Shown here piece by piece: positions 9,805 to 18,681 of a stretch of 64,000 nt of DNA. The position numbers and the translations under genes are program-made. Origin of the DNA: a virus. Under the pieces are notes generated by a model, which searched no databases, had not been told where the DNA came from, and saw only the letters and a program-made list of their open reading frames with translations. Where the stretch lies: positions 1-64,000 of IMG/VR virus record IMGVR_UViG_3300008120_009632. One strand, written 5' to 3'. Numbering within the stretch: the first letter of the stretch is position 1; every line of letters starts with the position of its first letter.

Positions 9805-10511
9805 GTTAAGATTTTTCCTAAATACTCATTATATGTTATATAATTTGTAAAATCGTAATTTTTTGTTATATTTTTATCTAGATCATTTATATCCAGTATA
9901 TCACACCCGCATAATCCAGCCTCTAATGCATAATAATCATTATCGCAGGCAAAGAAACGAGATTCTTGTAAAACTTCTGCTCTTGTTGTTTCAGATAAAA
10001 ATCCTATATTTTGATCATTCTTAATATTGGCATTATTAAACATTAATATACTCGTATCATTAGGATATAATTTATTTTTTACTCCTTCTGGTATATCGGC
10101 TTGTTTTTCCAGAAATACAATAATATGTTCTTTCTTACCAATATTCTTATTACTCTTGTAAAGATTAGGATTTACAATATTCTTTGGAAATTTAATACCA
10201 TTACCAGTATAATTATCTTCGTCTATGATATGATAGCACTTTGGCATAATACTCATTAAATATTCATTATATATATCATGATAAATATAAATTTTAATAT
10301 CTGGATTATCAGAATGATCATTAATAAAGGATACTATCTCATCATTAATAGATGATGATGAAAATATAAAAGCAGATAATTTTAGATTATAATATAGCTT
10401 ATACAGATTATTATTTACAGTATCAAAATAAAACTTAATTTCAGGGATATTAATATAATGTAAATTATTAATTAATTTATTATACGTGTTTTGAACAAAT
10501 ATATTTTTCAT
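9801..10511 (-). CDS. putative glycosyltransferase-like protein
   Basis: A 236-aa Asn/Ile/Tyr-rich protein. The C-terminal part contains FLSETTRAEVLQESRFFACD followed shortly by YALEAGLCGCDIL. This resembles the nucleotide-sugar binding end of GT-B glycosyltransferases, where a Glu lies before a short 'AxxCG' stretch. The N-terminal half lacks a clear substrate domain, so it is shorter than usual family members. It overlaps both neighbours, consistent with one translationally coupled operon. The specificity is unknown. Confidence 0.45.
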   Translation of the reverse strand: MKNIFVQNTYNKLINNLHYINIPEIKFYFDTVNNNLYKLYYNLKLSAFIFSSSSINDEIVSFINDHSDNPDIKIYIYHDIYNEYLMSIMPKCYHIIDEDNYTGNGIKFPKNIVNPNLYKSNKNIGKKEHIIVFLEKQADIPEGVKNKLYPNDTSILMFNNANIKNDQNIGFLSETTRAEVLQESRFFACDNDYYALEAGLCGCDILDINDLDKNITKNYDFTNYITYNEYLGKILT

Positions 10512-11190
10512 AATATTTTTTCGCTTTCGATAAGTCTTTGATTGTATTAATTTTAATAGCTGATGTTTTGTGTATCTCTTTAATTTTTAACGGGTGTACG
10601 CTCTCAGATAGAATGTTTAATCCTTCAAACAAGAATAATTTAGATATATCTTTTACTTTTGAGTACTCCAATAATGTATGTATAGCATTATTGTCAATAA
10701 AAGCACATTCTATCCATTTGTGAGGTAAATCATAAAAGAGATAATTTGTATGAGAACCAGAAACATTACACCCAATTCCAAAATCTAATTTTTTAGGAGA
10801 ATTTATAATAAAAATTTCTGTATTATTTTCTAGATAAATTTTTTCTGAAATTAGTACTCCGTTATTTATTACCAAAGCATGATCCAATTTGTGTCTATCT
10901 AAACATAAAAGTAAAGAATCCATCTGATTATGCTTTATATAGTTTTTATTATAGATATATTTTATATCTTTATATTTTTGTGTTTTTTTAACAATCTTGT
11001 CATGATCAAAACCAGTACATATGTATATCTCTATTGGGTTATAAAATCTTTTTAGGTACTGTATCTGATAGTCTATAATGGTTACTGATCCAGATATTGG
11101 TAAAAGAGCTTTGGACCCTATGGACTTCATTCCTTTGGTTATTTCCGATGCTAAAATTATAGCAGATAGAGGGGCTTTATTTTTGATCAT
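10480..11190 (-). CDS. sugar nucleotidyltransferase-like protein
   Basis: A 236-aa protein opening with LSAIILASEITKGMKSIGSK, then ALLPISG and TIIDYQI. This matches the layout of the nucleotidyltransferase family that makes NDP- or CDP-activated sugars or alcohols: N-terminal nucleotide-binding loop, conserved Lys, then an 'idyqi' helix. The usual GxGxR is replaced by SEITKGMKS, so activity is uncertain. The later segment DHALVINNGVLIS sits where the family's metal-binding Asp region lies. Such an enzyme could supply the activated substrate for the surrounding glycosyltransferases. It overlaps both neighbouring genes. Confidence 0.55.
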   Translation of the reverse strand: MIKNKAPLSAIILASEITKGMKSIGSKALLPISGSVTIIDYQIQYLKRFYNPIEIYICTGFDHDKIVKKTQKYKDIKYIYNKNYIKHNQMDSLLLCLDRHKLDHALVINNGVLISEKIYLENNTEIFIINSPKKLDFGIGCNVSGSHTNYLFYDLPHKWIECAFIDNNAIHTLLEYSKVKDISKLFLFEGLNILSESVHPLKIKEIHKTSAIKINTIKDLSKAKKYYEKYICSKHV

Positions 11191-11929
11191 ATGTAGATAG
11201 TGAGAAGTCTGTTATAGTGGAGAGAGCTGTTAGGATATCCCTATGTATTAGAGTAATAATAGACTTATACAATGATATTGGGAGGCATAGTCCATCAAAC
11301 ACAGCAGTTTTAAAGCCAAAAATATTATTTTGTTGAATATTTCTAACAAAAAATATATGATTGATTCTATTATTGGTTGTGCTGAAACAAGAAACATTAA
11401 GGTCCCAAAAATACAACATAGACGAGTTGCTGGTTTGTATGTTGGTTTCTGCTGCTACATTTGCTGCCTCATTAAAGGATACATCATTCAAAAAGGCATG
11501 CAGTTTCCATTTTATGCTTTTATTTATATTATTGTGTAAAGCTTTAAAAATAACAGTATTGTTGGTATGATTAATATCTATAAGTATTGATACAAGTTTT
11601 GGTGGAATATCTAAAGAGTTAATATCATTGGCTATAGTAATAAAATCTCCTACATCAGATAAATGTCTGGCGTCTATTATAAGATAATACGAGATATGTG
11701 CCTGCTGAATAATTTTGTTTTTTACATATTCTTTGTCTAGATTATGATCTATTCGTGTTTTTTCAGCAAATGCATATTTACATCTATAGTTTTCTATATA
11801 ATAGAACCCATCTTTAGTACTTATAGGCTTTAAGTCTTTGATATGATACGGAATATCAAATTCGCAAGAATGTTCTAGATCTTTATTCTCTTTTACGAAT
11901 ATGCATCCCTTACAGTGAGTATTAGCCAT
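11177..11929 (-). CDS. hypothetical glycan-locus protein with N-terminal Cys motif
   Basis: A 250-aa protein. The first ~50 residues carry a possible metal site (HCKGCIF, a Cys in HSCEF, and later YRCKYAF). The remainder alternates beta and alpha segments (ISYYLIIDARHLSDVGDFI, LVSILIDINHTNN) in a way that could be a GT-A-like nucleotide-sugar fold, but no DxD motif stands out. It overlaps the upstream gene by 8 bases and the downstream one by 14. A role in the same glycan pathway is inferred from position only. Confidence 0.5.
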   Translation of the reverse strand: MANTHCKGCIFVKENKDLEHSCEFDIPYHIKDLKPISTKDGFYYIENYRCKYAFAEKTRIDHNLDKEYVKNKIIQQAHISYYLIIDARHLSDVGDFITIANDINSLDIPPKLVSILIDINHTNNTVIFKALHNNINKSIKWKLHAFLNDVSFNEAANVAAETNIQTSNSSMLYFWDLNVSCFSTTNNRINHIFFVRNIQQNNIFGFKTAVFDGLCLPISLYKSIITLIHRDILTALSTITDFSLSTYDQK

Positions 11930-12350
11930 TGGTGATAGGATTCTTGATTATCGTAATGTTTGTTATTAATTGATCTTTTTTAATATCAGCCAATATAATA
12001 TCTTTTTTATTTGATGAGAACTCTACAAAATCAGATAGTGATACGCAATTGTTAATATTTTTCATTAATCCCAAATAATCTGTACTTTGAATCTGATTAT
12101 TGGTATATAAGGCAGCTATTCTGCGTGTGTCATATAGGGAGATTATCAGTTGTCCGTTGGGTTTTAATTTATCTATCAAAATTTCTATGATAGTCCAAAA
12201 TTTTCCATGATCAAAGAAACTACCAATAGAACAATTAATAGTATCACAAGAAAAACTATAAATAGATGATATCTGATCTATAATAACATTTTCAAATCCT
12301 ATTAAATTAGCATTCATATTTTGAAGAATGACATTTATATTTTTACTCAT
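11922..12350 (-). CDS. short methyltransferase-like protein, lacking the SAM loop
   Basis: A 142-aa protein. The segment IIEILIDKLKPNGQLIISLYD is the strand-helix-strand region that follows the SAM-binding core in class I methyltransferases, where 'LkPgG.lii' is typical. The preceding part is too short to hold the usual glycine-rich SAM loop, so this is either a truncated enzyme or a pseudo-methyltransferase partner. It overlaps both neighbours by a few bases. A sugar-modifying role is plausible from context. Confidence 0.4.
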   Translation of the reverse strand: MSKNINVILQNMNANLIGFENVIIDQISSIYSFSCDTINCSIGSFFDHGKFWTIIEILIDKLKPNGQLIISLYDTRRIAALYTNNQIQSTDYLGLMKNINNCVSLSDFVEFSSNKKDIILADIKKDQLITNITIIKNPITNG

Positions 12351-13204
12351 AGTAAAACGGCCTTTGCTGAATAATTTGTTATTGCATTACTGATATTTTT
12401 AACAAAAGACGCATAATCATATTTATTTTTTATGTAGTCTTTCATTGTATGGGTATCTATATGTGGTATTGATAATACTTCTTTGACTATTCCAATTAAT
12501 TGCTGATAGTCAGATATATGATATATGTAATCGTCTTGATACGATTTTTTGGTTGTTATACCATAGCATCCAACGGATACCCCACACAATACATTGTAAT
12601 ATGATCCTAGATCAACACATATTCTATATCTAGATATAATGTTCATTATGTCTGTATAGGATTTATTATTATCTATAGTAAGCATATCGGTATTAGGATA
12701 AGATTGTTTTAGATTATCATATATCAATTGGGTTTGTTTATTATTGTTAATAGTTAATATAATAATATCTTTATCTTTGGTGGTCTCTATGTCGATATTC
12801 TTAATGCCATAATTGATTGGAATTATATTGGAATTCATCCATGATTCGTGATTCATCCCAAAATAAAAAGATGGAAACTTATTCAAAGATGATTTTAACA
12901 AAAATAAGTCTTCTTTTTTAAGCGATGGTGGTGGGCCATCATGGAAAAATAATATTTTGTTCGAAAATAGATTATTATATACTCCAATATTTTGTGCAAA
13001 ATCAAGCGGATCGTTTATAATGCACAGCCCATAAGATAATGCCACATTCAAAAACACCTGATTATTGATGATATTAATATTAGGAATATCCTCAATAACT
13101 TTATCGAATAATGTTCCAGTATATGTATAAAGAACATTAATAGGATAGTTTTGTCTAGCTAATATATTATGAAATATATTATGTATCTGATAATTTATGG
13201 ACAT
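12347..13204 (-). CDS. putative GT-B glycosyltransferase
   Basis: A 285-aa protein of alternating strands and helices. Visible landmarks are NKILFFHDGPPPSLKK (acceptor-side loop), KDIIILTINNNKQTQLIYDNL (start of a second Rossmann domain) and RYRICVDLGSYYNVLCGVSVGCYGI. The last is the region where GT-B enzymes bind the nucleotide sugar and where a small-residue loop (CGVSVGC) follows. The usual E-x7-E is not clear. It overlaps both neighbouring glycan genes. The donor and acceptor are unknown. Confidence 0.45.
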   Translation of the reverse strand: MSINYQIHNIFHNILARQNYPINVLYTYTGTLFDKVIEDIPNINIINNQVFLNVALSYGLCIINDPLDFAQNIGVYNNLFSNKILFFHDGPPPSLKKEDLFLLKSSLNKFPSFYFGMNHESWMNSNIIPINYGIKNIDIETTKDKDIIILTINNNKQTQLIYDNLKQSYPNTDMLTIDNNKSYTDIMNIISRYRICVDLGSYYNVLCGVSVGCYGITTKKSYQDDYIYHISDYQQLIGIVKEVLSIPHIDTHTMKDYIKNKYDYASFVKNISNAITNYSAKAVLL

Positions 13205-14196
13205 AAAATTTGATCTATGGTTTCAGTAGTATTACTATGAATGGTTTTGTTTTGCACAGCACGAATCATCGATTCTGACACAGATGTGACATTTGTGTTT
13301 AGTGTTAGTTCACCAAAAAAATAACTATCACCATATCCTGGAACAATATCATAGACCATGTTCGTATTGGATTCATCTATAATAGAATTGTCATATTTTT
13401 CTGCAATACTTTTATGTATATTTGATTCTATTCCAGAATTGTGTAGAGAAATATAGATATCACAACTGTTATGTATGGATAGTACCTCATCATCTGATAA
13501 CATTTTAACTATAATTTTATGAGCATAATTATTAGTTAAGATGTTTAATTCTTTTTTAAGATCATCAATAAATTTTTGTAGTTCTTGTTTAACGCTATCA
13601 GAATTATCTGTAATAAACAGAATTAATGATATGTCTGACTCTGAACTAAATGCTACATAAAAACTAGTAATAATCAGTTTTATCATTCTTTTATTATGGC
13701 TGAATGATCCAATAAAATAGAATTTTTTATTTTGATTATGTATATCTAAGTTGATTTTATTAGTGCTGTCATTTTTAGTATCATAATTAAATAACTTGAC
13801 ATTACTTATATTATAGGATTGAGTCAGAATAGCTTGAGTCACTTTATCGTCTATAAGAATTTGGTCAAATCCAGACAAGGTACTGTTGTATTGGTACTTA
13901 TTAATGGTTTTATTTATGATTGGTATGGCTATATTTTTATTTGTTATATTCAAATTTTTATATGTGGCTAGCAGATACGGGGTAGAATGTTGAATGATAA
14001 TATCATAATATCCTTCTATATCTTGCTTTTCTAGATCTAATAAGCTATCATTTATTTTATAATCATTATTATTCTGGATATAAATATGTCTAATCGTCAA
14101 ATCATTATTTTTTGATAATGAAGAAACGATATTTCTTGATGCATGACCTATGGATAGCTCATTTCTATACGGTCCTATATATAGTATTTTCATCAT
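13195..14196 (-). CDS. putative glycosyltransferase (GT4-like)
   Basis: A 333-aa protein that begins MKILYIGPYRNELSIGHASR, the classic N-terminal loop of GT-B enzymes. The second domain begins near KKFYFIGSFSHNKRMIKLI, where a glycosyltransferase normally binds donor phosphate with Arg/Lys residues, and continues to HNSCDIYISLHNSGIES. The C-terminus is divergent. The start ATGATG overlaps the TGA of the upstream glycosyltransferase, so the two are translationally coupled. It probably adds a sugar to a phage or host glycan. Confidence 0.55.
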   Translation of the reverse strand: MMKILYIGPYRNELSIGHASRNIVSSLSKNNDLTIRHIYIQNNNDYKINDSLLDLEKQDIEGYYDIIIQHSTPYLLATYKNLNITNKNIAIPIINKTINKYQYNSTLSGFDQILIDDKVTQAILTQSYNISNVKLFNYDTKNDSTNKINLDIHNQNKKFYFIGSFSHNKRMIKLIITSFYVAFSSESDISLILFITDNSDSVKQELQKFIDDLKKELNILTNNYAHKIIVKMLSDDEVLSIHNSCDIYISLHNSGIESNIHKSIAEKYDNSIIDESNTNMVYDIVPGYGDSYFFGELTLNTNVTSVSESMIRAVQNKTIHSNTTETIDQILCP

Positions 14197-15857
14197 GTAT
14201 TACTTTTTATATTTGAGTATTCGATAAAATCTTCATTAAATAACATTTTAGACGATCTGGCATACTCTGCTTGATTATGATTATCTATAAGTATTTGTAG
14301 GTGCTTGTATGTCTGGCTTATATCTGTTCCAGAAAAATTCATACCATTCTGAACAAAGCCGTAGTCTGCATCCTTTAAAATATCCAAACATAAAGATGTT
14401 CCAAAAAATGAAGGATCTCCAAGATTATTTGAGCATACAGAATACACAGACATAAAATTATCCTTTGGTGGATTCTGCATATTTTGTTGAATTGACTGCA
14501 AATATTTTGGAGGATCGTCCCAATTTCTCTTAGCGGTAAATAGCATTTCTGAATCTAAAAATGTTTCCCATATTTTACTAATATTATCCCAATTATAATG
14601 TTTTTCTGTTAATTTTCTTGTTTCTTTTCTTTTTTCTTCTTGTCTGCTTTTGGTTTGCCTCATAAACTTGAGAATGAATTTCACCAGATCATTATTATCT
14701 GGATAAACTCTAATAGCTTTTGTTTCTAATTCTTTAAAATATGATTTAATCTTAACTGGATGAGCATTTAATTTATGTACAACGTCTTCCATTGCGCTAT
14801 AATTTACTGTTGCTATGGGGACACCACAAGCACCAGCCTCTACTTGAGGCATACCGAATCCTTCACAAATAGCATATTGAACATAAATATCTAGCATATT
14901 ATATATATCAGATAATGTTTCATTTGAAACACCATTTGTTACAGAAGTAAATCTACTTGTTGATTCAAGACAATTTTTACAAACCTTACACGGATGAGTA
15001 TATACTTCTGAGTGTGTTGACTGACATTTAGAGCAATGATAAGAAAAATAAACCTTATTTAAGAGTCTATTTTGTCTTAAAAGTTCTGGTATATCCCATC
15101 CGGCATCAGGATAGCTTGTATGTAAATATAAATATGTCTTATTAGCTAAAGGACTATTATCATTTTCTAATTCGTTTAATAGTTGTCTAAAAGCTACTAA
15201 CAATTCCGGTATTAATTTTCTTTTTTGATTCCTCATCACCGAACCAATAACAAAACTATCTTGTGGTAAGCCATATTTTGCTTTAATTAATTCCCTGTTG
15301 GGTTTCATGCAAAATGTTTCCAGATCAACACCAGGAGATGCTGTTCCAACATAATTGATCTTATTGTTGCTTTGTTGTTGGAGAATTTGCGCTCCCCAAT
15401 CAGAATAAGTAAACACAGCATCGGCATGTAAAAATGTGTCTATCCATGATTCTTGTTGTGGTGCAGAGTCAACTGTGGGCATCAGAACCCAATTAAAAAA
15501 TGGTCTTAGAGGCGACTGAGACTGATAATGGTTCATCCAATAATCTCTGATATCAATGACAACATTTGGACGGAAATCTAGCAATACTTTATCAAATCTC
15601 CATCTTCCAAATTGATTATCTGATCGCGAAGAGTATTCTTGTGCTCTTGGGTCATTGTCTCTTACTGCATTGGCATAATATTTCCAGTGTATATTCCTAT
15701 CTCTTGGATCATTAACCATTCCGTATGAGGCAAATTCTGCTATTTCATACTTATTTGTTTTATGTAATCTTGTTAAAAGTTCTCTAGTATAATTACCAAA
15801 ACCAGAGTTAATAAAGCTGGCCTCAGAACACATTAATACTTTTAATTTTTGTTTCAT
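14193..15857 (-). CDS. GT4 family glycosyltransferase with a zinc-binding insert
   Basis: A 554-aa protein and the best-preserved glycosyltransferase here. The N-terminus has the acceptor-side loop (CSEASFINSGFGNYTRELL). The donor domain starts near SFVIGSVMRNQKRKLIPEL and contains ICEGFGMPQVEAGACGVPIA, the E-x7-E nucleotide-sugar site of family 4. Between them is a four-cysteine insert (CSKC and, after about 10 residues, CKVCKNC), likely zinc-binding. It is the first gene of the operon, right after the ssb terminator, with no promoter I can identify in the 77-bp gap. A ~130-residue C-terminal extension lies beyond the GT4 core. Confidence 0.75.
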   Translation of the reverse strand: MKQKLKVLMCSEASFINSGFGNYTRELLTRLHKTNKYEIAEFASYGMVNDPRDRNIHWKYYANAVRDNDPRAQEYSSRSDNQFGRWRFDKVLLDFRPNVVIDIRDYWMNHYQSQSPLRPFFNWVLMPTVDSAPQQESWIDTFLHADAVFTYSDWGAQILQQQSNNKINYVGTASPGVDLETFCMKPNRELIKAKYGLPQDSFVIGSVMRNQKRKLIPELLVAFRQLLNELENDNSPLANKTYLYLHTSYPDAGWDIPELLRQNRLLNKVYFSYHCSKCQSTHSEVYTHPCKVCKNCLESTSRFTSVTNGVSNETLSDIYNMLDIYVQYAICEGFGMPQVEAGACGVPIATVNYSAMEDVVHKLNAHPVKIKSYFKELETKAIRVYPDNNDLVKFILKFMRQTKSRQEEKRKETRKLTEKHYNWDNISKIWETFLDSEMLFTAKRNWDDPPKYLQSIQQNMQNPPKDNFMSVYSVCSNNLGDPSFFGTSLCLDILKDADYGFVQNGMNFSGTDISQTYKHLQILIDNHNQAEYARSSKMLFNEDFIEYSNIKSNT

Positions 15858-15879
15858 GTTTGATAAGATGTAAAATAAA

Positions 15880-15897
15880 AGGGGTCTTGCAACCCCT
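15880..15897 (-). terminator. intrinsic terminator after ssb
   Basis: Perfect 6-bp stem AGGGGT/ACCCCT (15880-15885 with 15892-15897) and a 6-nt loop. On the minus strand it is followed by TTTATTTTAC. It lies 38 bases past the ssb stop codon and just before the glycosyltransferase operon, so ssb can be an independent transcript. Confidence 0.75.
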
Positions 15898-15934
15898 ATT
15901 ATTTTTTTACATTCAGTCCTATTTAATTAGATTA

Positions 15935-16300
15935 TTAAAATGCAACAGCTTCCTCAGATTGGTTATTCTTTGATAACTTGGTGATCTTGGAAAAGTTATT
16001 TACTCGTACCTTTAGAGTACTATGCTTTACTCCATCCTTTTCCCACGAATCATTTCTCAAAGAGCCTTCAATCAAAACTAAATCACCCTTCTTAAATGAA
16101 GCGGCAATTACATCAGCACCACTATCCCAAGCTTCGCAATTAATAAAAGATGTAATCTTATCCTTCTCCCCATTAGCCTTTGTGTATTCCCTAGAAGTAG
16201 CAACCGTAAAATTCACAACAGAAGTTTGCTTACCTCCAGCAGAAACTGTCCTTAACTCTGGATCCCTAGCAAGATTACCCTTTAACAAAGTGATATTCAT
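15935..16300 (-). CDS. ssb: single-stranded DNA-binding protein
   Basis: A 121-aa OB-fold protein of the bacterial SSB family. It opens MNITLLKGNLARDPELRTV and includes VVNFTVATSREY, FINCEAWDSGADVIAASFKKGDLVLIEG and the final strand LKVRVNNFSKI. The C-terminus is short and acidic-hydrophobic (QSEEAVAF), like the partner-binding tail of bacterial SSB. The start is ATG 16300, preceded by GAGGAG at about 7 nt; an upstream in-frame TTG overlaps that site and is rejected. It has its own consensus promoter and terminator, in contrast to its neighbours. It should coat single strands made by the phage replisome. Confidence 0.93.
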   Translation of the reverse strand: MNITLLKGNLARDPELRTVSAGGKQTSVVNFTVATSREYTKANGEKDKITSFINCEAWDSGADVIAASFKKGDLVLIEGSLRNDSWEKDGVKHSTLKVRVNNFSKITKLSKNNQSEEAVAF

Positions 16301-16345
16301 ATCAAATCTCCTCAAAAATAAAGTACAAATTCAACTCACACAGCT

Positions 16346-16374
16346 ATTATAGCCCGGTCGGACAAGAATGTCAA
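16346..16374 (-). promoter_or_regulatory. consensus sigma-70 promoter for ssb
   Basis: On the minus strand TTGACA (16374-16369) is followed by exactly 17 bases (16368-16352) and TATAAT (16351-16346). Both hexamers match the bacterial housekeeping consensus perfectly. The -35 box overlaps the TGA stop of the upstream dnaE C-half, and the spacer is unusually GC-rich for this genome. The ssb start codon lies 46 bases downstream of the -10 box. Confidence 0.85.
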
Positions 16375-17987
16375 GACCTGGGAACAAAACATTTATCTAC
16401 GACTAGCCCATCCTTGGTCTTGCTTTTATTTCCCACAAAAATCAAAATATTGTTTTCGAATAAATGATGCTTATATTTTGCATATGTTTCTGGAAAAAAG
16501 ATAACAGAATCTAATGAGCCTGTTTGATCTTCTATTGAAACAAAAGACATCTCCTGTCCAGATAATTTACCCTTTTTAGTTTTTATGACATTAATATTTG
16601 TGATTTCACCAGCAATGACAATATTAGAAGTACTATCATTATTTTTAAATGCTCTACAATCTACATTAGTCATATCTATATCATAACTATCTAACTTAGA
16701 ACAAGATATCGCAGTTCCAAGCAACGAAGCCTCTGTGTCTGCTAGCCATTCTATTTTATCTATTAAAGAATATGGTGGTTTATTAATACTCTGTAATAAT
16801 CCTTGTATTATTTGTTTTCTCTTTAGATTAACCTTGGGATGGCTTAGTAAATAACTTAATATATCTTTTACAGACGTTGTGTTTTTGGTCACTATAATAG
16901 CATATTCTATCTCTTTTTTGGTTAGAGAGCTAATAATATCAAGCTCAAATAACATTTCTGTTCTATTCTTAGATAAATAATCAATAGCTCCACTAGAAAT
17001 CAGAGCTTTAGCTGCTATAGAGTTGATATTGAGCAACAGCTTTATTAAAAGGTCTATCCATCCTAGCTTATACAAATCTATATTTACGCAAATATCTAGG
17101 ATTTTAGCGAATACAGAGTCTCCGACACCTTTTATGTCTGTTAAACCAAAATAAATTTTATTATCAAAGATTCCGAAGTTAGGATTCTTTAATCTTAAAT
17201 CTGGTAAGCAAACAGAAATATCCATTTCGCTTGCGTTCTTAATTAATTCTTTTATTTCCTGTTGAGGATCTATTTTGTCTTTGGCAAATTTTAAATAGGA
17301 TACAAAAAATGCCTCAGGAAAATGAGCTTTTGCATAAGCAGATAAATATGCGTTCATTGCATACGATATGCCGTGAGACTTATTAAAGGAATATCTTTGA
17401 CTTTTTTCGATCCAGCCGAAAATTTCTTCTGCTTCTTGTATATTTACAATTCCTAGTTTTTTTGCTCCATCTAAAAACTTTTGTTTAACCTTGGCCATTT
17501 CTTCTGGTTTTTTCTTACCAATGGCTTTTCTTAACGAATCAGCTTCTTGCAAATCGAATCCAGCTAAGTCTTTAGCTATTGACATAGCTTGTTCTTGATA
17601 AATCATTTCTCCATATGTTGTACTTAAAGATCTTTCAAGAGATTCATGAAAATAATTTATGGATTCTAATCCATTCTTTTTATCTATATAATGATTTGTT
17701 ACGCTTTTGCCGTCTCTGATAGCCTCTAGACATCCTGGTCTTAAGATACTAATAAGACCCGATAATTGTTCTATATTTTCTGGTTTTAATTTTTTTGCCA
17801 TCATTTGTCCAAGTCTGGACTCTAACTGAAAGCAACCTTTAGTATTACCAGAAGAAATAAGCTCCCATGTTTTGGAACATGATAGATTAATAGACTCTAT
17901 TTTTGGAGAAAAAACAAGCTTATGTTTATTTCCAGATGATCCTATTATATCGAAACAACATCCACAATCAAATGACCATTTAGGCAT
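16371..17987 (-). CDS. dnaE: DNA polymerase III alpha subunit, C-terminal part (split gene)
   Basis: A 538-aa protein holding the fingers and downstream parts of bacterial DnaE. Landmarks are KGCFQLESR, SILRPG, TYGEMIYQEQAM, LRKAIGKKKPEEM, RYSFNKSHGISYA, the HhH-like region around IKGVG and ISSGAIDYL, and a C-terminal OB fold (IVIAGEITNINVIKTKKG onward). It ends shortly after the OB fold, without the tau-binding domain. The first ~30 residues (with FDCGCCFDII) have no counterpart at this place in standard DnaE. All three catalytic aspartates are in the other half (18856-20688), so the two must assemble. No intein remnants are visible. The start overlaps the exonuclease stop by 8 bases (ATGCCTAA). 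Confidence 0.88.
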   Translation of the reverse strand: MPKWSFDCGCCFDIIGSSGNKHKLVFSPKIESINLSCSKTWELISSGNTKGCFQLESRLGQMMAKKLKPENIEQLSGLISILRPGCLEAIRDGKSVTNHYIDKKNGLESINYFHESLERSLSTTYGEMIYQEQAMSIAKDLAGFDLQEADSLRKAIGKKKPEEMAKVKQKFLDGAKKLGIVNIQEAEEIFGWIEKSQRYSFNKSHGISYAMNAYLSAYAKAHFPEAFFVSYLKFAKDKIDPQQEIKELIKNASEMDISVCLPDLRLKNPNFGIFDNKIYFGLTDIKGVGDSVFAKILDICVNIDLYKLGWIDLLIKLLLNINSIAAKALISSGAIDYLSKNRTEMLFELDIISSLTKKEIEYAIIVTKNTTSVKDILSYLLSHPKVNLKRKQIIQGLLQSINKPPYSLIDKIEWLADTEASLLGTAISCSKLDSYDIDMTNVDCRAFKNNDSTSNIVIAGEITNINVIKTKKGKLSGQEMSFVSIEDQTGSLDSVIFFPETYAKYKHHLFENNILIFVGNKSKTKDGLVVDKCFVPRS

Positions 17988-18681
17988 TTATAAAAGATCC
18001 TTTAAATTTTACCTTATTAGATAAATTTCTATGTAGTTTTAAAAATCTAATCATAATTTCTGCTGTATCTTTAACATCTTTTAGAGCATCATGAGCATTT
18101 TCTTTATCTATACCAAGATAATCTCTTAAGTTATCTAATGTATAGTTTTTTAATTCATTATTATACTCAAACCAATAAAATAGTAAATTCATAACATCTA
18201 TCACATCTCTTGGATAAAATAGAGAAGATCTACCTTCTTTATTTAGATTATCATACTTTTTACTTAATCTCTCAATGATTCTCAAATCAAATCTATTAAT
18301 ATTGAACCCTGCCGCGATTGGTGCAGAAAAGCAGGACTTTTTATTTCCATTTGATCTGGTATGATACATTTCCAAATAAGAAACAAACATCTTCCATCCG
18401 GCTTCTTGAGGTTGATGTTTCTTCCATGAATCAAGAATAGCCGCCTTAGAACATCCTCTTACTTTAGAGTGAAAGTCTAACACATCGCTATCTTCATAAG
18501 CATAGCCGGTATTGTCCTGTAAAAGTTCTGGTTTAAGATTTATATTAAACTCTGAGTCTTTAACTATCTCTAGTTTTATTGGATCTATAATAATCGCAGC
18601 AATTTGTACTGGACTGCATACATCCGGATTGACTCCATCTGTCTCCATGTCGAAAACACATATTTTTTGAAAATTAGGCAT
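17980..18681 (-). CDS. DnaQ-like DEDDh 3'-5' exonuclease
   Basis: A 233-aa exonuclease. Motif I is FDMETDG (Asp11, Glu13), motif II includes FNINRFDLRIIER, and motif III is AHDALKDVKD, with the H-x4-D spacing of the DEDDh subclass. It probably provides proofreading for the split polymerase encoded on both sides. It begins inside the last codons of the 59-aa gene and ends inside the start of the dnaE C-half. Both junctions read ATGCCTAA, so the gene is flanked by the same short sequence. The Leu/Tyr-rich C-terminal half matches the family length. Confidence 0.85.
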   Translation of the reverse strand: MPNFQKICVFDMETDGVNPDVCSPVQIAAIIIDPIKLEIVKDSEFNINLKPELLQDNTGYAYEDSDVLDFHSKVRGCSKAAILDSWKKHQPQEAGWKMFVSYLEMYHTRSNGNKKSCFSAPIAAGFNINRFDLRIIERLSKKYDNLNKEGRSSLFYPRDVIDVMNLLFYWFEYNNELKNYTLDNLRDYLGIDKENAHDALKDVKDTAEIMIRFLKLHRNLSNKVKFKGSFINA

